Source: Candidatus Sulfurimonas marisnigri (lineage in GTDB: Bacteria > Campylobacterota > Campylobacteria > Campylobacterales > Sulfurimonadaceae). From it: a stretch of DNA of 64,000 nt. The translations under genes and the position numbers were made by a program. Positions 20,943 to 33,076 of the stretch are shown piece after piece. The notes beneath the pieces are model-generated. The model was given only the letters and a program-made list of their open reading frames with translations. It had not been told where the DNA came from and ran no database searches. Where the stretch lies: the NCBI RefSeq assembly GCF_015265475.1, contig NZ_CP054493.1, positions 806,001 through 870,000 of the forward strand. The letters run 5' to 3'. The stretch's first letter is position 1, and each line of letters begins with the position of its first letter.

Positions 20943-21018
20943 GGGGGGTTAGCTCAGCTGGGAGAGCGCCTGCCTTGCACGCAGGAGGTCAGCGGTTCGA
21001 TCCCGCTACTCTCCACCA
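20943..21018 (+). tRNA. tRNA-Ala (anticodon UGC)
   Basis: 76 bases with encoded CCA at 21016-21018. The acceptor stem GGGGGGT pairs with ACTCTCC (two G-U pairs). The D arm is GCTC/GAGC, the anticodon stem CCTGC/GCAGG encloses loop CTTGCAC with anticodon TGC at 20976-20978, and the T arm is AGCGG/CCGCT. It is the only tRNA in the 16S-23S spacer. Confidence 0.98.
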
Positions 21019-21243
21019 TTTCACACTTATCAATAGAAAAAGCTTAATCTAAGTTCTCAACAGAGAGTTTAGATTAGACTTCAAAGTCTATCGTTCATTA
21101 AATTATTATTGTCAAAGTCAACATATATAAAAGATAAAAGAATTTATTCAATTATTAATTATATTAACTAAATAACTACAATCAACAGTACACTGACTTA
21201 CTTAAAGTAGAGATACATTAAGTAAGGTAGTGAACGCAAATTA
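21019..21243 (+). other. tRNA-Ala to 23S spacer with 5' arm of the 23S processing stem
   Basis: The 18 bases 21219-21236 are perfectly complementary to 24165-24182, enclosing the 23S gene. Outer short complementary segments are also present (CAGTACAC near 21186 with GTGTACTG past the 23S 3' end), suggesting a long, interrupted helix. No tRNA-Ile or other tRNA could be folded from this spacer. Confidence 0.85.
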
Positions 21244-24140
<2,897 letters not shown>

Positions 24141-24164
24141 AGTTCTTTGAATAGAACACAACTT

Positions 24165-24182
24165 CGTTCACTACCTTACTTA
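24165..24182 (+). other. 3' arm of the 23S rRNA processing stem
   Basis: Perfect 18-base complement of 21219-21236, placed about 25 bases after the 23S 3' end; expected RNase III target. Confidence 0.88.
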
Positions 24183-24335
24183 GTGTAAACACACTATTTA
24201 ATGAACCGTGTACTGATACAGTTATTTAGAATAATGTTGACTTAAACAATAATGTATACTAGAAATAGTATAAACACTCACTCAATTGACTCTAACAGTC
24301 AAATGTAAGAACATTTAGATGTCTTTACACTTGAT

Positions 24336-24456
24336 TGTCTAGGTGGCTATAGAGAGAGGGAAACGCCTGGTCCCATTCCGAACCCAGAAGCTAAGCCTCT
24401 CATCGCTGATAATACTGCATCTTTCAGGTGTGGAAATGTAGGTCGCTGCCTAGTTG
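24336..24456 (+). rRNA. rrf: 5S ribosomal RNA
   Basis: About 120 bases. CTAGGTGGC near the 5' end pairs with GCTGCCTAG near the 3' end to form helix I. The internal segments GAAACGCCTGGTCCCATTCC and CCGAACCCAGAAGC match loop A-C regions of bacterial 5S RNA. Ends are approximate. The following 110 bases before ung are AT-rich and show no strong intrinsic terminator. Confidence 0.95.
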
Positions 24457-24565
24457 ATCAATTTACTCACACTCTTTTTACAATCATAACTATTTTCATT
24501 AACATTAACTTTTATGAAATAAGACTTTATATATAATTATTTTAATTTTATCACTTAGGTTATAT

Positions 24566-25249
24566 ATGCTACTAAATACTGAATGGTCATCTTTATTTGA
24601 TGATGAATTACACTCTAGTTATTTCAAAGAATTACAAAATTTTATAGATATAGAGTATAAAAACAAGATTATATTCCCAGAATATGAAAATATATTTAGA
24701 GCTTTTAATTTAATATCTCCTCAAAAAATAAAAGTTGTAATTATTGGACAGGACCCATATCATGGAGTTAATCAGGCTAATGGTTTGGCATTTTCTGTGT
24801 GTGATAAATGCAAAATTCCTCCATCACTAAAAAATATTTTTACAGAGTTGGTTGATGATATTCGCTGTGATACTCCTGCAAATGGAAATTTGACTAAATG
24901 GGCGAAAGAGGGAGTACTTCTTATAAATACTGTATTGACAGTAGAAAAAGCAAAGCCTAATTCTCATAAAAATATGGGATGGGAAATATTTACTAATAGT
25001 GTAATAAAAAAGTTATCGTATGAGTATGAAAATATAGTTTTTATACTCTGGGGCGGACCATCACAAAAAAAAGAGTCTTTAATCGATACTACAAAGCATT
25101 TTATTCTAAAAGCTCCACATCCTTCGCCTCTTTCATCATATAGAGGTTTCTTTGGCTCTAAGCCATTCTCTCAAGCTAATATTTATTTAAAAGCTAATGG
25201 CAGGAAAGAGATAGACTGGTGTCTTACTTCACAAAAAACTTTGCTATAA
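24566..25249 (+). CDS. ung: Uracil-DNA glycosylase (family 1)
   Basis: 227 residues. Ung removes uracil from DNA in base-excision repair. IIGQDPYHG at 59-67 holds the catalytic aspartate (D63), and APHPSPLSSYRGFFGSKPFS near 185 is the DNA-intercalation and catalytic histidine region. The length is typical. Its last 26 bases overlap the 3' end of the convergent EEP gene. Confidence 0.96.
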   Translation: MLLNTEWSSLFDDELHSSYFKELQNFIDIEYKNKIIFPEYENIFRAFNLISPQKIKVVIIGQDPYHGVNQANGLAFSVCDKCKIPPSLKNIFTELVDDIRCDTPANGNLTKWAKEGVLLINTVLTVEKAKPNSHKNMGWEIFTNSVIKKLSYEYENIVFILWGGPSQKKESLIDTTKHFILKAPHPSPLSSYRGFFGSKPFSQANIYLKANGRKEIDWCLTSQKTLL

Positions 25250-26228
25250 CTGGTAAGTGGTCTGAGTAGCCTGCACCTTTATGTTTTGGAATTTTTGCAC
25301 GACTTACCTGCCATCTATAAATACTTTTCTTTTTAAAGAGATATTTTTTATCAAAGTTTGTTATGCTGTCTTTAATATATGATATTCCTTCTTTATCTAA
25401 AAGTGATTGGGAGATCAATATATTATCAAGAGCCTCTTTTTTACCCTTAAATATATATGAGTAACTATCTTCTTTTTCTTCATCATACCAAAGGTTATAG
25501 AAGTTCTTCTTTTCATATCTTGTATCTGGTGATTTTTGAGTTTGTTTTAGAGTTCTAAGCACATGATTTATTCCTGTCTTTCCATTTGTATCGTTGTGTT
25601 TTCTTTTTCGTTTAAACAATATATATTCTTCATAGTGAGAGTTGAAGTCTCCAAGTAGGATGATATTTTTGTCATAGCCAATTTGACTAATTCTATTTCT
25701 CAAAGTTTTTGCAGATACTATCCTCATACTCTCTGGTCCGGCTTTTGATTTCCAATGATTTGTTAATATATACAACTCTTTATTATTTATTTTAAATTTT
25801 GTCTCTAGTATATTTCTGTATTTATAAGATGTTGTTACGCTGAGTTCCTTCGAGTATATAAAGGGAATTTTACTTAATATAGCTACTTTTATTGCTGTAT
25901 TTTTTTTATCTGCAATAGAGTAGTATTGGTAATATACGCCTTTTTGTTTTAGTGCAAACCTTAAATCTTTCAGTGCTTTAAGGGAATGAACTTCTTGAAG
26001 AGCAATTATATCGGCATCTATATCTTTGATTACATGTGATATATTTTGTAGTTTTATTTTGTAGTTTTTTTTATTCCAAAGAGATTTTCCATATGGTTTG
26101 TACTCTTTATATTTATATCCTTCTTTTTCCAAGTCAAAGAGATTCTCAATATTATATGTTGCTATTTTCAAAGTTGTACCTCCAAAGGCGAATGATATAA
26201 ATAAAAATAAAAAAGCAATAACGCGCAC
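25224..26228 (-). CDS. Secreted endonuclease/exonuclease/phosphatase-family protein
   Basis: 334 residues. A signal peptide is evident (hydrophobic MRVIAFLFLFISFAFGG), so the protein is exported. The EEP catalytic pattern is present: TYNIENLF, IALQEVHS (metal-binding Glu), LLGDFNSHYEEY (Asp/Asn) and SDHLPVIAKF (Asp-His pair) at the end. Related proteins are DNase I-like extracellular nucleases or phosphodiesterases; the substrate is not deducible. The start codon is one base inside the preceding peptidase stop region, suggesting coupling. Confidence 0.85.
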   Translation of the reverse strand: MRVIAFLFLFISFAFGGTTLKIATYNIENLFDLEKEGYKYKEYKPYGKSLWNKKNYKIKLQNISHVIKDIDADIIALQEVHSLKALKDLRFALKQKGVYYQYYSIADKKNTAIKVAILSKIPFIYSKELSVTTSYKYRNILETKFKINNKELYILTNHWKSKAGPESMRIVSAKTLRNRISQIGYDKNIILLGDFNSHYEEYILFKRKRKHNDTNGKTGINHVLRTLKQTQKSPDTRYEKKNFYNLWYDEEKEDSYSYIFKGKKEALDNILISQSLLDKEGISYIKDSITNFDKKYLFKKKSIYRWQVSRAKIPKHKGAGYSDHLPVIAKFFVK

Positions 26229-28177
26229 TATTTAATGCCATTGAGTCTTAGTAAATTGTCTGGATTTGGTTCTCGTCCCATAAGCTCTTTAAAGAGCTCG
26301 CTCATACTTTTTGCACCACCACCATTAAGAACTACATGTAGGTATTTTTTTGCGGTTTCAGAGTCAAATATCCCTTCGTCTACAACACTGAAAAATGCAT
26401 CAGCACTTAAAACTTCAGCCCATTTGTAGCTGTAGTAACCAGCTGCGTAACCACCTGCGAATATGTGTGAAAAGCCATTTTGGAACTTGTTGTAACTTGG
26501 TGTTTTGATTAGTGCTGTGTCTTCTCTAATGCTATCTAGTAAATATTGAACTTCTTCGCCTTGATAGATTTTAGAGTGAAGCTTAAAATCAAATATAGAA
26601 AACTCTAGCTGTCTAAGCATACCTGATGCAGAGAGAAAGTTTTTACTTCTAACTAGTTTATCAATCATCTCGTCTGGGATAACCTCTCCAGTTTCATGAT
26701 GGATAGCAAATAGTTTTAAAACATGAGGTTCATAGGCAAAGTTTTCTAAAAATTGTGATGGAAACTCAACCGCATCCCACTCAACACCATTTACACCGCT
26801 AACCTCATTTTCATTTACATTACTTAATAAATGATGAATTGTATGACCCATCTCATGAAATAGAGTAACTACATCATCATGTCTTAGTAGAGAAGGATTT
26901 TTATCACTAGATGGTGGAAAATTACATACTATAAATGCTGAGGCTAACTGCTCATCTCCATTTTCATCTAAGCAGTGGGTTTGGAAGTTGTGCATCCATG
27001 CACCACCTTTTTTACTCTCTCTTGCTTCTAAATCTAAATAGAGTCTAGCAACAAGCTTATCTTCTACATGTAGATTGTATGAGAATGCTTTTTTATCCCA
27101 TAACTCTTCATCTGTCTTTTCAAATTTAATTCCAAATAGTCTATTTAAAAATTCAAACATACCATTAACAACACTTTTTTGCTCAAAATATGGACGGTAC
27201 AACTCTTCATCCAAATCGTACTTTTCTTTTTTTAGGATTTCACTGTAGTAAGCTGTGTCAAAACTTTGCAGAGGTTCTTTGGCAATGCTTTGAAGCTCTT
27301 TTAGCTCCTCTTGTGCTTGAGATTTTGAATTTATAATAAGTGTTTGGAGAAAATCAACAACACTTTTTTCATCTTTTGCCATTTTACTGGCTAGGGAGTA
27401 GGAGGCATAGTTGTCAAAACCTAAAAGATTGCTCATCTCATTTTTTAAACTTAGCAGTTCATCGATAATCAAAGCATTTTCGGGTGATCTTGTTACATAG
27501 GCTTTATATAGTTCTTCTCTTATTTTTGCATTTTTACCATATGTCATATAGGCAATATATGATGGCATTTGAAGTGTAAACTTATATTTTATTATTCCAT
27601 CCTCTTCAAACTTTGCATTTTCTATATCGCTTTGAGGTAACCCTTCTATATCTTTTTCGTCAGTAATTATGTATTTATAGGCATTGGTGGCGTTTAAAAG
27701 ATTTTGAGAAAAATTATTTGAGAGCTCACTCTTTTTTATATGTATCTCCTGAAGCCTCTCTTTAGTCTTATCATCTAGGTGTGCACCACTTAGTTCTAAG
27801 TGTAAAATATTAAGTTCAATAACTCTTTTTTGCTCATAATTTAGTGTGTTTTTTTCATTTTCTTCTATCTCTTTATATGCTTTATAGATATCTATGTTTT
27901 GAGATAATTTTGTAGAGTACTCCGTAATAATTGGTAAAGAATCTGCATATATCTCTTGCGTTTTATCAGAGTTGTTTACTGAATTTATATGCGACAGCGG
28001 AGTGAAAAATTGTTCCAGATACTCTTCCATCATTTGCAATGGCTTTACGAAGTTTTTGTATGTTTTATATTCTATTTTTAAAAGTTTTTCTACATGTAGA
28101 TTATTAGCTTTAGTCTTTTTGTTTAAATCACTTATAAAGTCATCTAAATTAACTTTAACACTCGCAAACTTTGACAT
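26228..28177 (-). CDS. prlC: M3-family oligopeptidase (oligopeptidase A type)
   Basis: 649 residues, thimet-oligopeptidase family. The zinc motif LFHEMGHTIHH (HExxH near 442-446) with a downstream glutamate region defines the active site. Such cytoplasmic enzymes degrade short peptides, including signal-peptide fragments left after SppA. No signal peptide is seen. The gene heads a two-gene minus-strand unit with the EEP gene. Confidence 0.9.
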   Translation of the reverse strand: MSKFASVKVNLDDFISDLNKKTKANNLHVEKLLKIEYKTYKNFVKPLQMMEEYLEQFFTPLSHINSVNNSDKTQEIYADSLPIITEYSTKLSQNIDIYKAYKEIEENEKNTLNYEQKRVIELNILHLELSGAHLDDKTKERLQEIHIKKSELSNNFSQNLLNATNAYKYIITDEKDIEGLPQSDIENAKFEEDGIIKYKFTLQMPSYIAYMTYGKNAKIREELYKAYVTRSPENALIIDELLSLKNEMSNLLGFDNYASYSLASKMAKDEKSVVDFLQTLIINSKSQAQEELKELQSIAKEPLQSFDTAYYSEILKKEKYDLDEELYRPYFEQKSVVNGMFEFLNRLFGIKFEKTDEELWDKKAFSYNLHVEDKLVARLYLDLEARESKKGGAWMHNFQTHCLDENGDEQLASAFIVCNFPPSSDKNPSLLRHDDVVTLFHEMGHTIHHLLSNVNENEVSGVNGVEWDAVEFPSQFLENFAYEPHVLKLFAIHHETGEVIPDEMIDKLVRSKNFLSASGMLRQLEFSIFDFKLHSKIYQGEEVQYLLDSIREDTALIKTPSYNKFQNGFSHIFAGGYAAGYYSYKWAEVLSADAFFSVVDEGIFDSETAKKYLHVVLNGGGAKSMSELFKELMGREPNPDNLLRLNGIK

Positions 28178-28273
28178 TTCTCTTCCTTGATTACAATAAA
28201 TATTATAAATATTTTCAAGTAGTATAATACTTGTTTGAGTATTACAGTGTCCTGAATGTTTATTTAAATGTGA

Positions 28274-28279
28274 TATAAT
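28274..28279 (+). promoter_or_regulatory. Probable -10 box for the Sel1-repeat gene
   Basis: A perfect TATAAT lies 30 bases before the ATG, followed by an AAGAGGG ribosome-binding site at about 28295. No clear -35 box is seen, which is common in this phylum. Confidence 0.5.
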
Positions 28280-28308
28280 TATTATAAATAAAGTTAAGAG
28301 GGATTTTT

Positions 28309-29214
28309 ATGAATTTTTTGAATTTAAAATTAGTGATAATATTATTTGCAATAACATTTAATTTAATAGCATCAGATATAGAAAAAGGTACAAGAGCGTA
28401 TATTAATAAAGATTATAAAAATGCATTTATTTTACTTGAACCACTTGCAAGTAATGGTGATGAAAGAGCTCTTTATATGCTTGGTAATATGCATTATGCC
28501 GGTAAGGGGACAAATAAAGACAAGAAAAAAGCAGTTCTTTTTTGGCATAGAGCAGCAGAGGGTGGTTACCTGCGTTCAGAGTATAAACTTGGTAATGCTT
28601 ATTACAAAGGTGAAGGGGCTAAGTTAGATAAAGCAAAAGCCTTTGAGTGGTATAAAAAATCAGCAATTCATGGAAGCTCAAAATCACAAATGCTACTTGC
28701 ATCAATGTATGATTCTGGTGATGGAGTAAAGAAAAATCAAACTGAAGCTTTGCTTTGGTATGAAAAAGCTGCTAATGCTGGTAATTTAGGAGCGCAGTTT
28801 CTTTTAGCTATGAAATATGAAAAAGGTGAAGGTGTTACTAAGGACTTAAAAAAATCATTTTATTGGTACAAAAAAGCAGCTGATGCAGGTGATGCCGCCG
28901 CACAATCTTTTTTAGCAACAATGTATGAAAGTGGTAATGGCGCTATTAGTGATTTTAAAAAAGCATTTGATCTTTATGAAAAGTCTGCAACACAAGGTTA
29001 TCCAAGATCTGAACATAGACTTGGCATGATGTATTATGATGGTGTAGGTATGCCTCAGGATAAAGAAAAAGCACAGTTTTGGGTGAAAAAAGCTGCCGAT
29101 AAAGGGGATATGTTCGCACAATCTTCGCTTGGAGCAATTTATTGTAAAATAAATCAAGATCACAAGCACCCAGAGCAAGGGTATAAACACTCAGAGCATG
29201 AGGATAAACATTAA
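28309..29214 (+). CDS. Secreted Sel1-repeat (TPR-like) protein with histidine-rich tail
   Basis: 301 residues. A signal peptide (about 1-22) precedes seven or so Sel1 repeats of about 36 residues (for example ALYMLGNMHYAGKGTNKDKK and AQFLLAMKYEKGEGVTKD), an alpha-helical scaffold for protein interactions. Similar beta-lactamase-like/HcpA proteins are abundant and secreted in Helicobacter, usually with cysteine pairs; these repeats lack those cysteines. The last 20 residues are rich in His, Lys and Glu, possibly metal-binding. Convergent with the protease gene, sharing 4 bases. Confidence 0.85.
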   Translation: MNFLNLKLVIILFAITFNLIASDIEKGTRAYINKDYKNAFILLEPLASNGDERALYMLGNMHYAGKGTNKDKKKAVLFWHRAAEGGYLRSEYKLGNAYYKGEGAKLDKAKAFEWYKKSAIHGSSKSQMLLASMYDSGDGVKKNQTEALLWYEKAANAGNLGAQFLLAMKYEKGEGVTKDLKKSFYWYKKAADAGDAAAQSFLATMYESGNGAISDFKKAFDLYEKSATQGYPRSEHRLGMMYYDGVGMPQDKEKAQFWVKKAADKGDMFAQSSLGAIYCKINQDHKHPEQGYKHSEHEDKH

Positions 29215-30299
29215 TCCTCCTCGTCTCTTTTTTGCAGTATCGCTCCGTATTTATTAATTAAAATATCATCATATTTATTAGAATAATCAAATAACCTTTC
29301 AAGCGCTACTTTTCCCTCTTTGAGGGTTAAAGATGAGTCTATAATAAGGTATGATAGATATATGCTGTTCTCGTTTATAGAAAATCGCAGATATGAAAGT
29401 TTTTGATTTTCGTGAAGCATATAATCATATATCTCATCTATATTTTTATTTGGAATCGCACATAGTTTTGTTTCACCTATTATAATACCATTCTCATAAT
29501 AGCTTATTTCCACTCTCGCAGTTCCATTGTCTATTCTCCAAGATGCCTGGCTTCTTCTTGCTAAAGTTACATTTATATTTAATGAGGTAAGTATGTCTTC
29601 CATCATTTTTGTAGCACCTGTCGGAATATAGCCTTTTCTTCTTTGTTTTGCTACTTCAAGCTTGACTCCACATGCAGGGCAATAGTCATTGACAATATCC
29701 TCTTCATTTGTGAGATTTTTACATGATGGGCATTTGATAATATTTTCTTTGTTTACCTTTTTGAAATTTTCAAGTGCTTCTTTAACATAAAAATAGGGGA
29801 GTGAAAAACCTAAATTGTTTGCATTTTGAATAATAAAAGTATTTACACCTATTACATCTCCATCAACGTTAAGAAGTGGTCCACCGCTGTTTCCAGGATT
29901 TATCGCTGCATCTATCTGTATATACTCTAAATCACCTTGAAGTCTTGACGCTCTGGAGACTATTCCCTCTGTTGCAGTATAGTTAAGACCGTATGGGTGA
30001 CCGATTGCTATTGTAGTGTCTCCATTTCCCACTAAACTAGTTGTTAGTTTTAAAGGATTTTTTGGTGTTTCAAAGTCAAAACTGATAAAAGCTAAATCAT
30101 AGTATGGGTCATCATAAACAACTTTTGCAATAGTTCTGGGAACTTTTTTAGAACTAATTACAATCTCTTTTAGACCAGAAACTACATGTGAGTTTGTAAT
30201 AATTAAATCATCTATAATAAAACCGGTACCGGTTCCATAAGGCGTCATAATCTGTATGATATTTTCAATATATGTTTCGAGGATTACCTGAGTATTCAT
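29211..30299 (-). CDS. Trypsin-like serine protease with zinc ribbon and YbjN-like C-terminal domain
   Basis: 362 residues from ATG at 30299, preceded by a GAGGAG site; an earlier ATG at 30317 overlaps the upstream gene and has no such site. The HtrA-type protease domain has the triad TNSHVV (H38), YYDLAF (D68) and NPGNSGGP (S138). A four-cysteine zinc ribbon follows (C190, C193, C207, C210) in place of PDZ domains. Residues about 232-350 resemble YbjN/type III secretion chaperone-like domains (YDYMLHENQKLSYLRFSI). No signal peptide, so probably cytoplasmic. It is the last gene of the nrt operon. Confidence 0.82.
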   Translation of the reverse strand: MNTQVILETYIENIIQIMTPYGTGTGFIIDDLIITNSHVVSGLKEIVISSKKVPRTIAKVVYDDPYYDLAFISFDFETPKNPLKLTTSLVGNGDTTIAIGHPYGLNYTATEGIVSRASRLQGDLEYIQIDAAINPGNSGGPLLNVDGDVIGVNTFIIQNANNLGFSLPYFYVKEALENFKKVNKENIIKCPSCKNLTNEEDIVNDYCPACGVKLEVAKQRRKGYIPTGATKMMEDILTSLNINVTLARRSQASWRIDNGTARVEISYYENGIIIGETKLCAIPNKNIDEIYDYMLHENQKLSYLRFSINENSIYLSYLIIDSSLTLKEGKVALERLFDYSNKYDDILINKYGAILQKRDEED

Positions 30300-30303
30300 A
30301 ATT

Positions 30304-31617
30304 TTATATCTCCTCAAAGTTTAAATTTTGTAGTTGAAGGTAGAAGCTATTGTTAAATTCATTCATAGAATTGAAGTTAAGCTTATTGCCAAAAGGTTGC
30401 AACAGCTTAAATTGGTTCTGATAAGGGGTAATGGCATCCTCAATTTTTGAGATAATAGCCCTTTTAGAAAATGATTTATCCTCTTCATCATAGAGTGTAG
30501 CATAACCAAGTGCTTTGAAAAACTTAGGATACTGGATTGCAATAAGTGTGTGCAGTAGCTCTTTAATAGCGGGGTGAATACCATAGTTGTAAAGAATATA
30601 AAATGCTATATATCTGTAGATTGTAGGAATTATTTGTCTATATCTATTGTTTTTATACCATCTAACTTTTATTAGTGATTCATTTATAAAATTGTTAATC
30701 TCTTCATTGGATGCTCTTTCTGTTGGATTGAATGTGTACTTGGCATTATAGAAATTCTGACTAAACTCTTCAATACTCATCTCTTGGAGTACCTTTAAAT
30801 ACTGTTTTAACTCATCATTTTTAGATTCTGAAGAGATGTTTTCATCACTGAAATACTCTTGTACTTTTTTAGTTATAGTTTGATAAATATCATATTTTGG
30901 TACAAGAAGATAATCTATTTTAAACAAGGTAGTTAAGTATATAAATGATTGCATCCCTACGTTATCATTTGATGGAAGTGTTTTAACTTTTTCATCAAGT
31001 TCATCTATCCATTCTTTTAAAAAATCATATTTTATCTTTAGCTCATCTCCGCTTAGCTCTTCTAAGTGCGCGATGTCTTCCAATTCTATATCAGGAAATT
31101 CTGATCTAATATACTCTTTGTCAAAATCTGCATTTAGAGCTAACTCTCTTAGTGGAAAAAATATTTTTTGAGGGCTCATAGTTATGTTATCATGAAAAAG
31201 TTTTAGTTTTATATACTCTTCATCAGTAAAGTAGCTAGCATATGTTAATTGATAGTTTCTCTCTAATATGCGTCTTTTTAGAGCAACATTTGCTTTGTCT
31301 TTTTTTACAATAATCACTTCTGCGTAAAGCTTCTCATTGGTTATAGTACCCGTGATTATAGCACTACCTTGATAGATTTCAAACTCTAACTTATCATCTT
31401 GTATTTTAATAACAATATTTTTATTGGAGATATCGTTTGTATAGTTTTCAAGTGATTCAAAGAAGTATTTGTACGCATTTATAATATCTTTTTTTTCAAA
31501 TGCTTCATAAGATTTGTTAAACAGTTCTTCTTCGTTAGGATGCAGTTTTGAATTTATACCTCTTCCAAAAGGGTGTCTATATTGAGTGCTTTGCTCAAAA
31601 AAATTAAGCCAGTTCAT
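30304..31617 (-). CDS. 437-residue protein of the nrt signalling operon, possible YbjN-like part
   Basis: Not recognised as a named family. The N-terminal 50 residues are charged. Residues about 65-170 (LEFEIYQGSAIITGTIT and ALKRRILERNYQLTYASYFT) have the strand pattern and the R-x-L-L-x-N-like segment of YbjN-like domains, as does the neighbouring protease; this is a weak resemblance. The C-terminal half is helical with YRYIAFYILYNYGIHPAIKE as a hydrophobic segment. No signal peptide. It lies 23 bases after the kinase pseudogene stop and ends 4 bases before the protease ATG, so it is tightly linked to both. Confidence 0.6.
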   Translation of the reverse strand: MNWLNFFEQSTQYRHPFGRGINSKLHPNEEELFNKSYEAFEKKDIINAYKYFFESLENYTNDISNKNIVIKIQDDKLEFEIYQGSAIITGTITNEKLYAEVIIVKKDKANVALKRRILERNYQLTYASYFTDEEYIKLKLFHDNITMSPQKIFFPLRELALNADFDKEYIRSEFPDIELEDIAHLEELSGDELKIKYDFLKEWIDELDEKVKTLPSNDNVGMQSFIYLTTLFKIDYLLVPKYDIYQTITKKVQEYFSDENISSESKNDELKQYLKVLQEMSIEEFSQNFYNAKYTFNPTERASNEEINNFINESLIKVRWYKNNRYRQIIPTIYRYIAFYILYNYGIHPAIKELLHTLIAIQYPKFFKALGYATLYDEEDKSFSKRAIISKIEDAITPYQNQFKLLQPFGNKLNFNSMNEFNNSFYLQLQNLNFEEI

Positions 31618-31640
31618 GTGCCTACTTTATAATATTTAAT

Positions 31641-33075
31641 TTATGAATTCATCCATGTTAATAGTATGAAATTTATAAGTGTCATTATAATAAAACCACC
31701 CTTATAAAACGCCAATGGTGAGCGTTCTATGAGTGAAGCATTTTTAGAAAAAAACGGTTTTACATTTTGAGGGGACAATAACTCATAACTCATCTCAGAG
31801 TAGTGTTTATATCGTAAATCTTTGTCGATGGATATTGCACGCATAATTACACTCTCAAGCCAGTCAGGTATGTTTTTATTATATGTACTTGGTTTTTTAG
31901 TATCTTTGAATGTAGGAGATTGGAAAGGTTCAATCTCTCCATAAGGATATTTACCTGTTAAAGCAAGATATAGCGTAACACCTATAGAGAATATTTCACT
32001 TGATTCACTTATCGCTTCATTTTGAAACCTCTAAGGAGAGGGGAAGCTTGGAGTTCCTGCTTTTGTGGAGTTTAAATCTTCGCCATGAATTAGCTGCATT
32101 ACATAGTATCTTTGAGTTCTGTTCTTTGGTATAACCGCTTTTGGAAAAAAGAGTGCTTTTAATCTCTTTCCATTCCAAGCTTCTTTTACAAATAAATCTA
32201 ATAATTTTTCATTCTCTAAAGCTTCAAGAGGGGCAAATTTAAGTACATACTGTTTGTTGTTTTTCAAACTCAGCCATGTTCGGTTGTTCTGAATAAGTGG
32301 TTTTTGCAGAGTATATCCATCTACTGTTTGTCCCTTTTTCAGCCTCTCTGATATAAGAAGATTTTGTTTTTTTAGAATTTCTAGTTCATTAGCTTCCAAT
32401 ATTTCAAGAACTACTGCCGTTGTATCATATGGAAGGTTGTCATCCATAAGTTTACTAGCTTTTCTGACTAAGGAGTGAGCTGTAAAGTTTATCTCACTTT
32501 CAATTGTGTTTTCACTTAAAATATTATATAGCCCATCACTGCAAAGTAAAATTTTGTCATTTTTTTGCACTATGTTTTCAAAATAGTATGTAGCTACTTC
32601 ACTATCTATTCCTATGGCTTGTGTTAAAATATTCTCATATCCAGACTCATCCATAGAGTGGTCAAATGAGAGCAGATTAATATTCTTATCTCTTAGTAGA
32701 TAAACTCTACTGTCACCAACATTTGCTCCATACAGTCTATTACCTTCTATTACAACTATTGTTAGTGTTGTAACAAGTTCAGCTCTTTCATAATTTACCA
32801 TAGACTCTTGATATAAAATTGAGTTAATTGATGTTATAAAGCTTATGATAGATTTTTCAATATTCCAGCTTTTAGGGCGTATTTTGAAGTTGTTTATTAG
32901 ATATGAAGTAACTCTTGAAGCTGCCTCAGCTCCTGCATCAGCACTTGCTACTCCATCACAAACTATGGCAACTGTTAAATTTCCTATAGTCCTTACATCG
33001 TAAAAGTCATCTCCGGTTAATTTTTTACCTTTTGCAAGAGAAAAACCAGAAGTTTTGATGTTGTTTTTTTGACAT
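31641..33075 (-). pseudogene. Bifunctional PP2C phosphatase/Ser-Thr kinase, broken gene
   Basis: Three lesions are visible. ATG at 33073-33075 opens MSKK and runs off-frame into a stop; removing one A from the seven-A run (33064-33070) gives MSKNNIKTSGFSLAK, the proper N-terminus of a PP2C domain (DDFYDVRTIG, CDGVASADAG, NVGDSRVYLL, LLCSDGLYN). The kinase N-lobe follows (YVLKFAP, RYYVMQLIHGEDL), but HRD and DFG motifs are absent: the text passes straight to AGTPSF. An in-frame TAG at 32031-32033 falls where APE is expected. Downstream the C-lobe continues in frame (FSIGVTLYLALTGKYPYGEI) and ends with a membrane segment. Comparable phosphatase/kinase fusions accompany nitrate assimilation operons in other Proteobacteria. 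Confidence 0.85.
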
Positions 33076-33076
33076 A

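Noticed and set aside
32031-32801. A 256-residue PP2C/kinase frame beginning at MVNYERAE
   Set aside because: The PP2C domain clearly continues upstream in the same frame to the A run at 33064, so this is only part of the broken gene.
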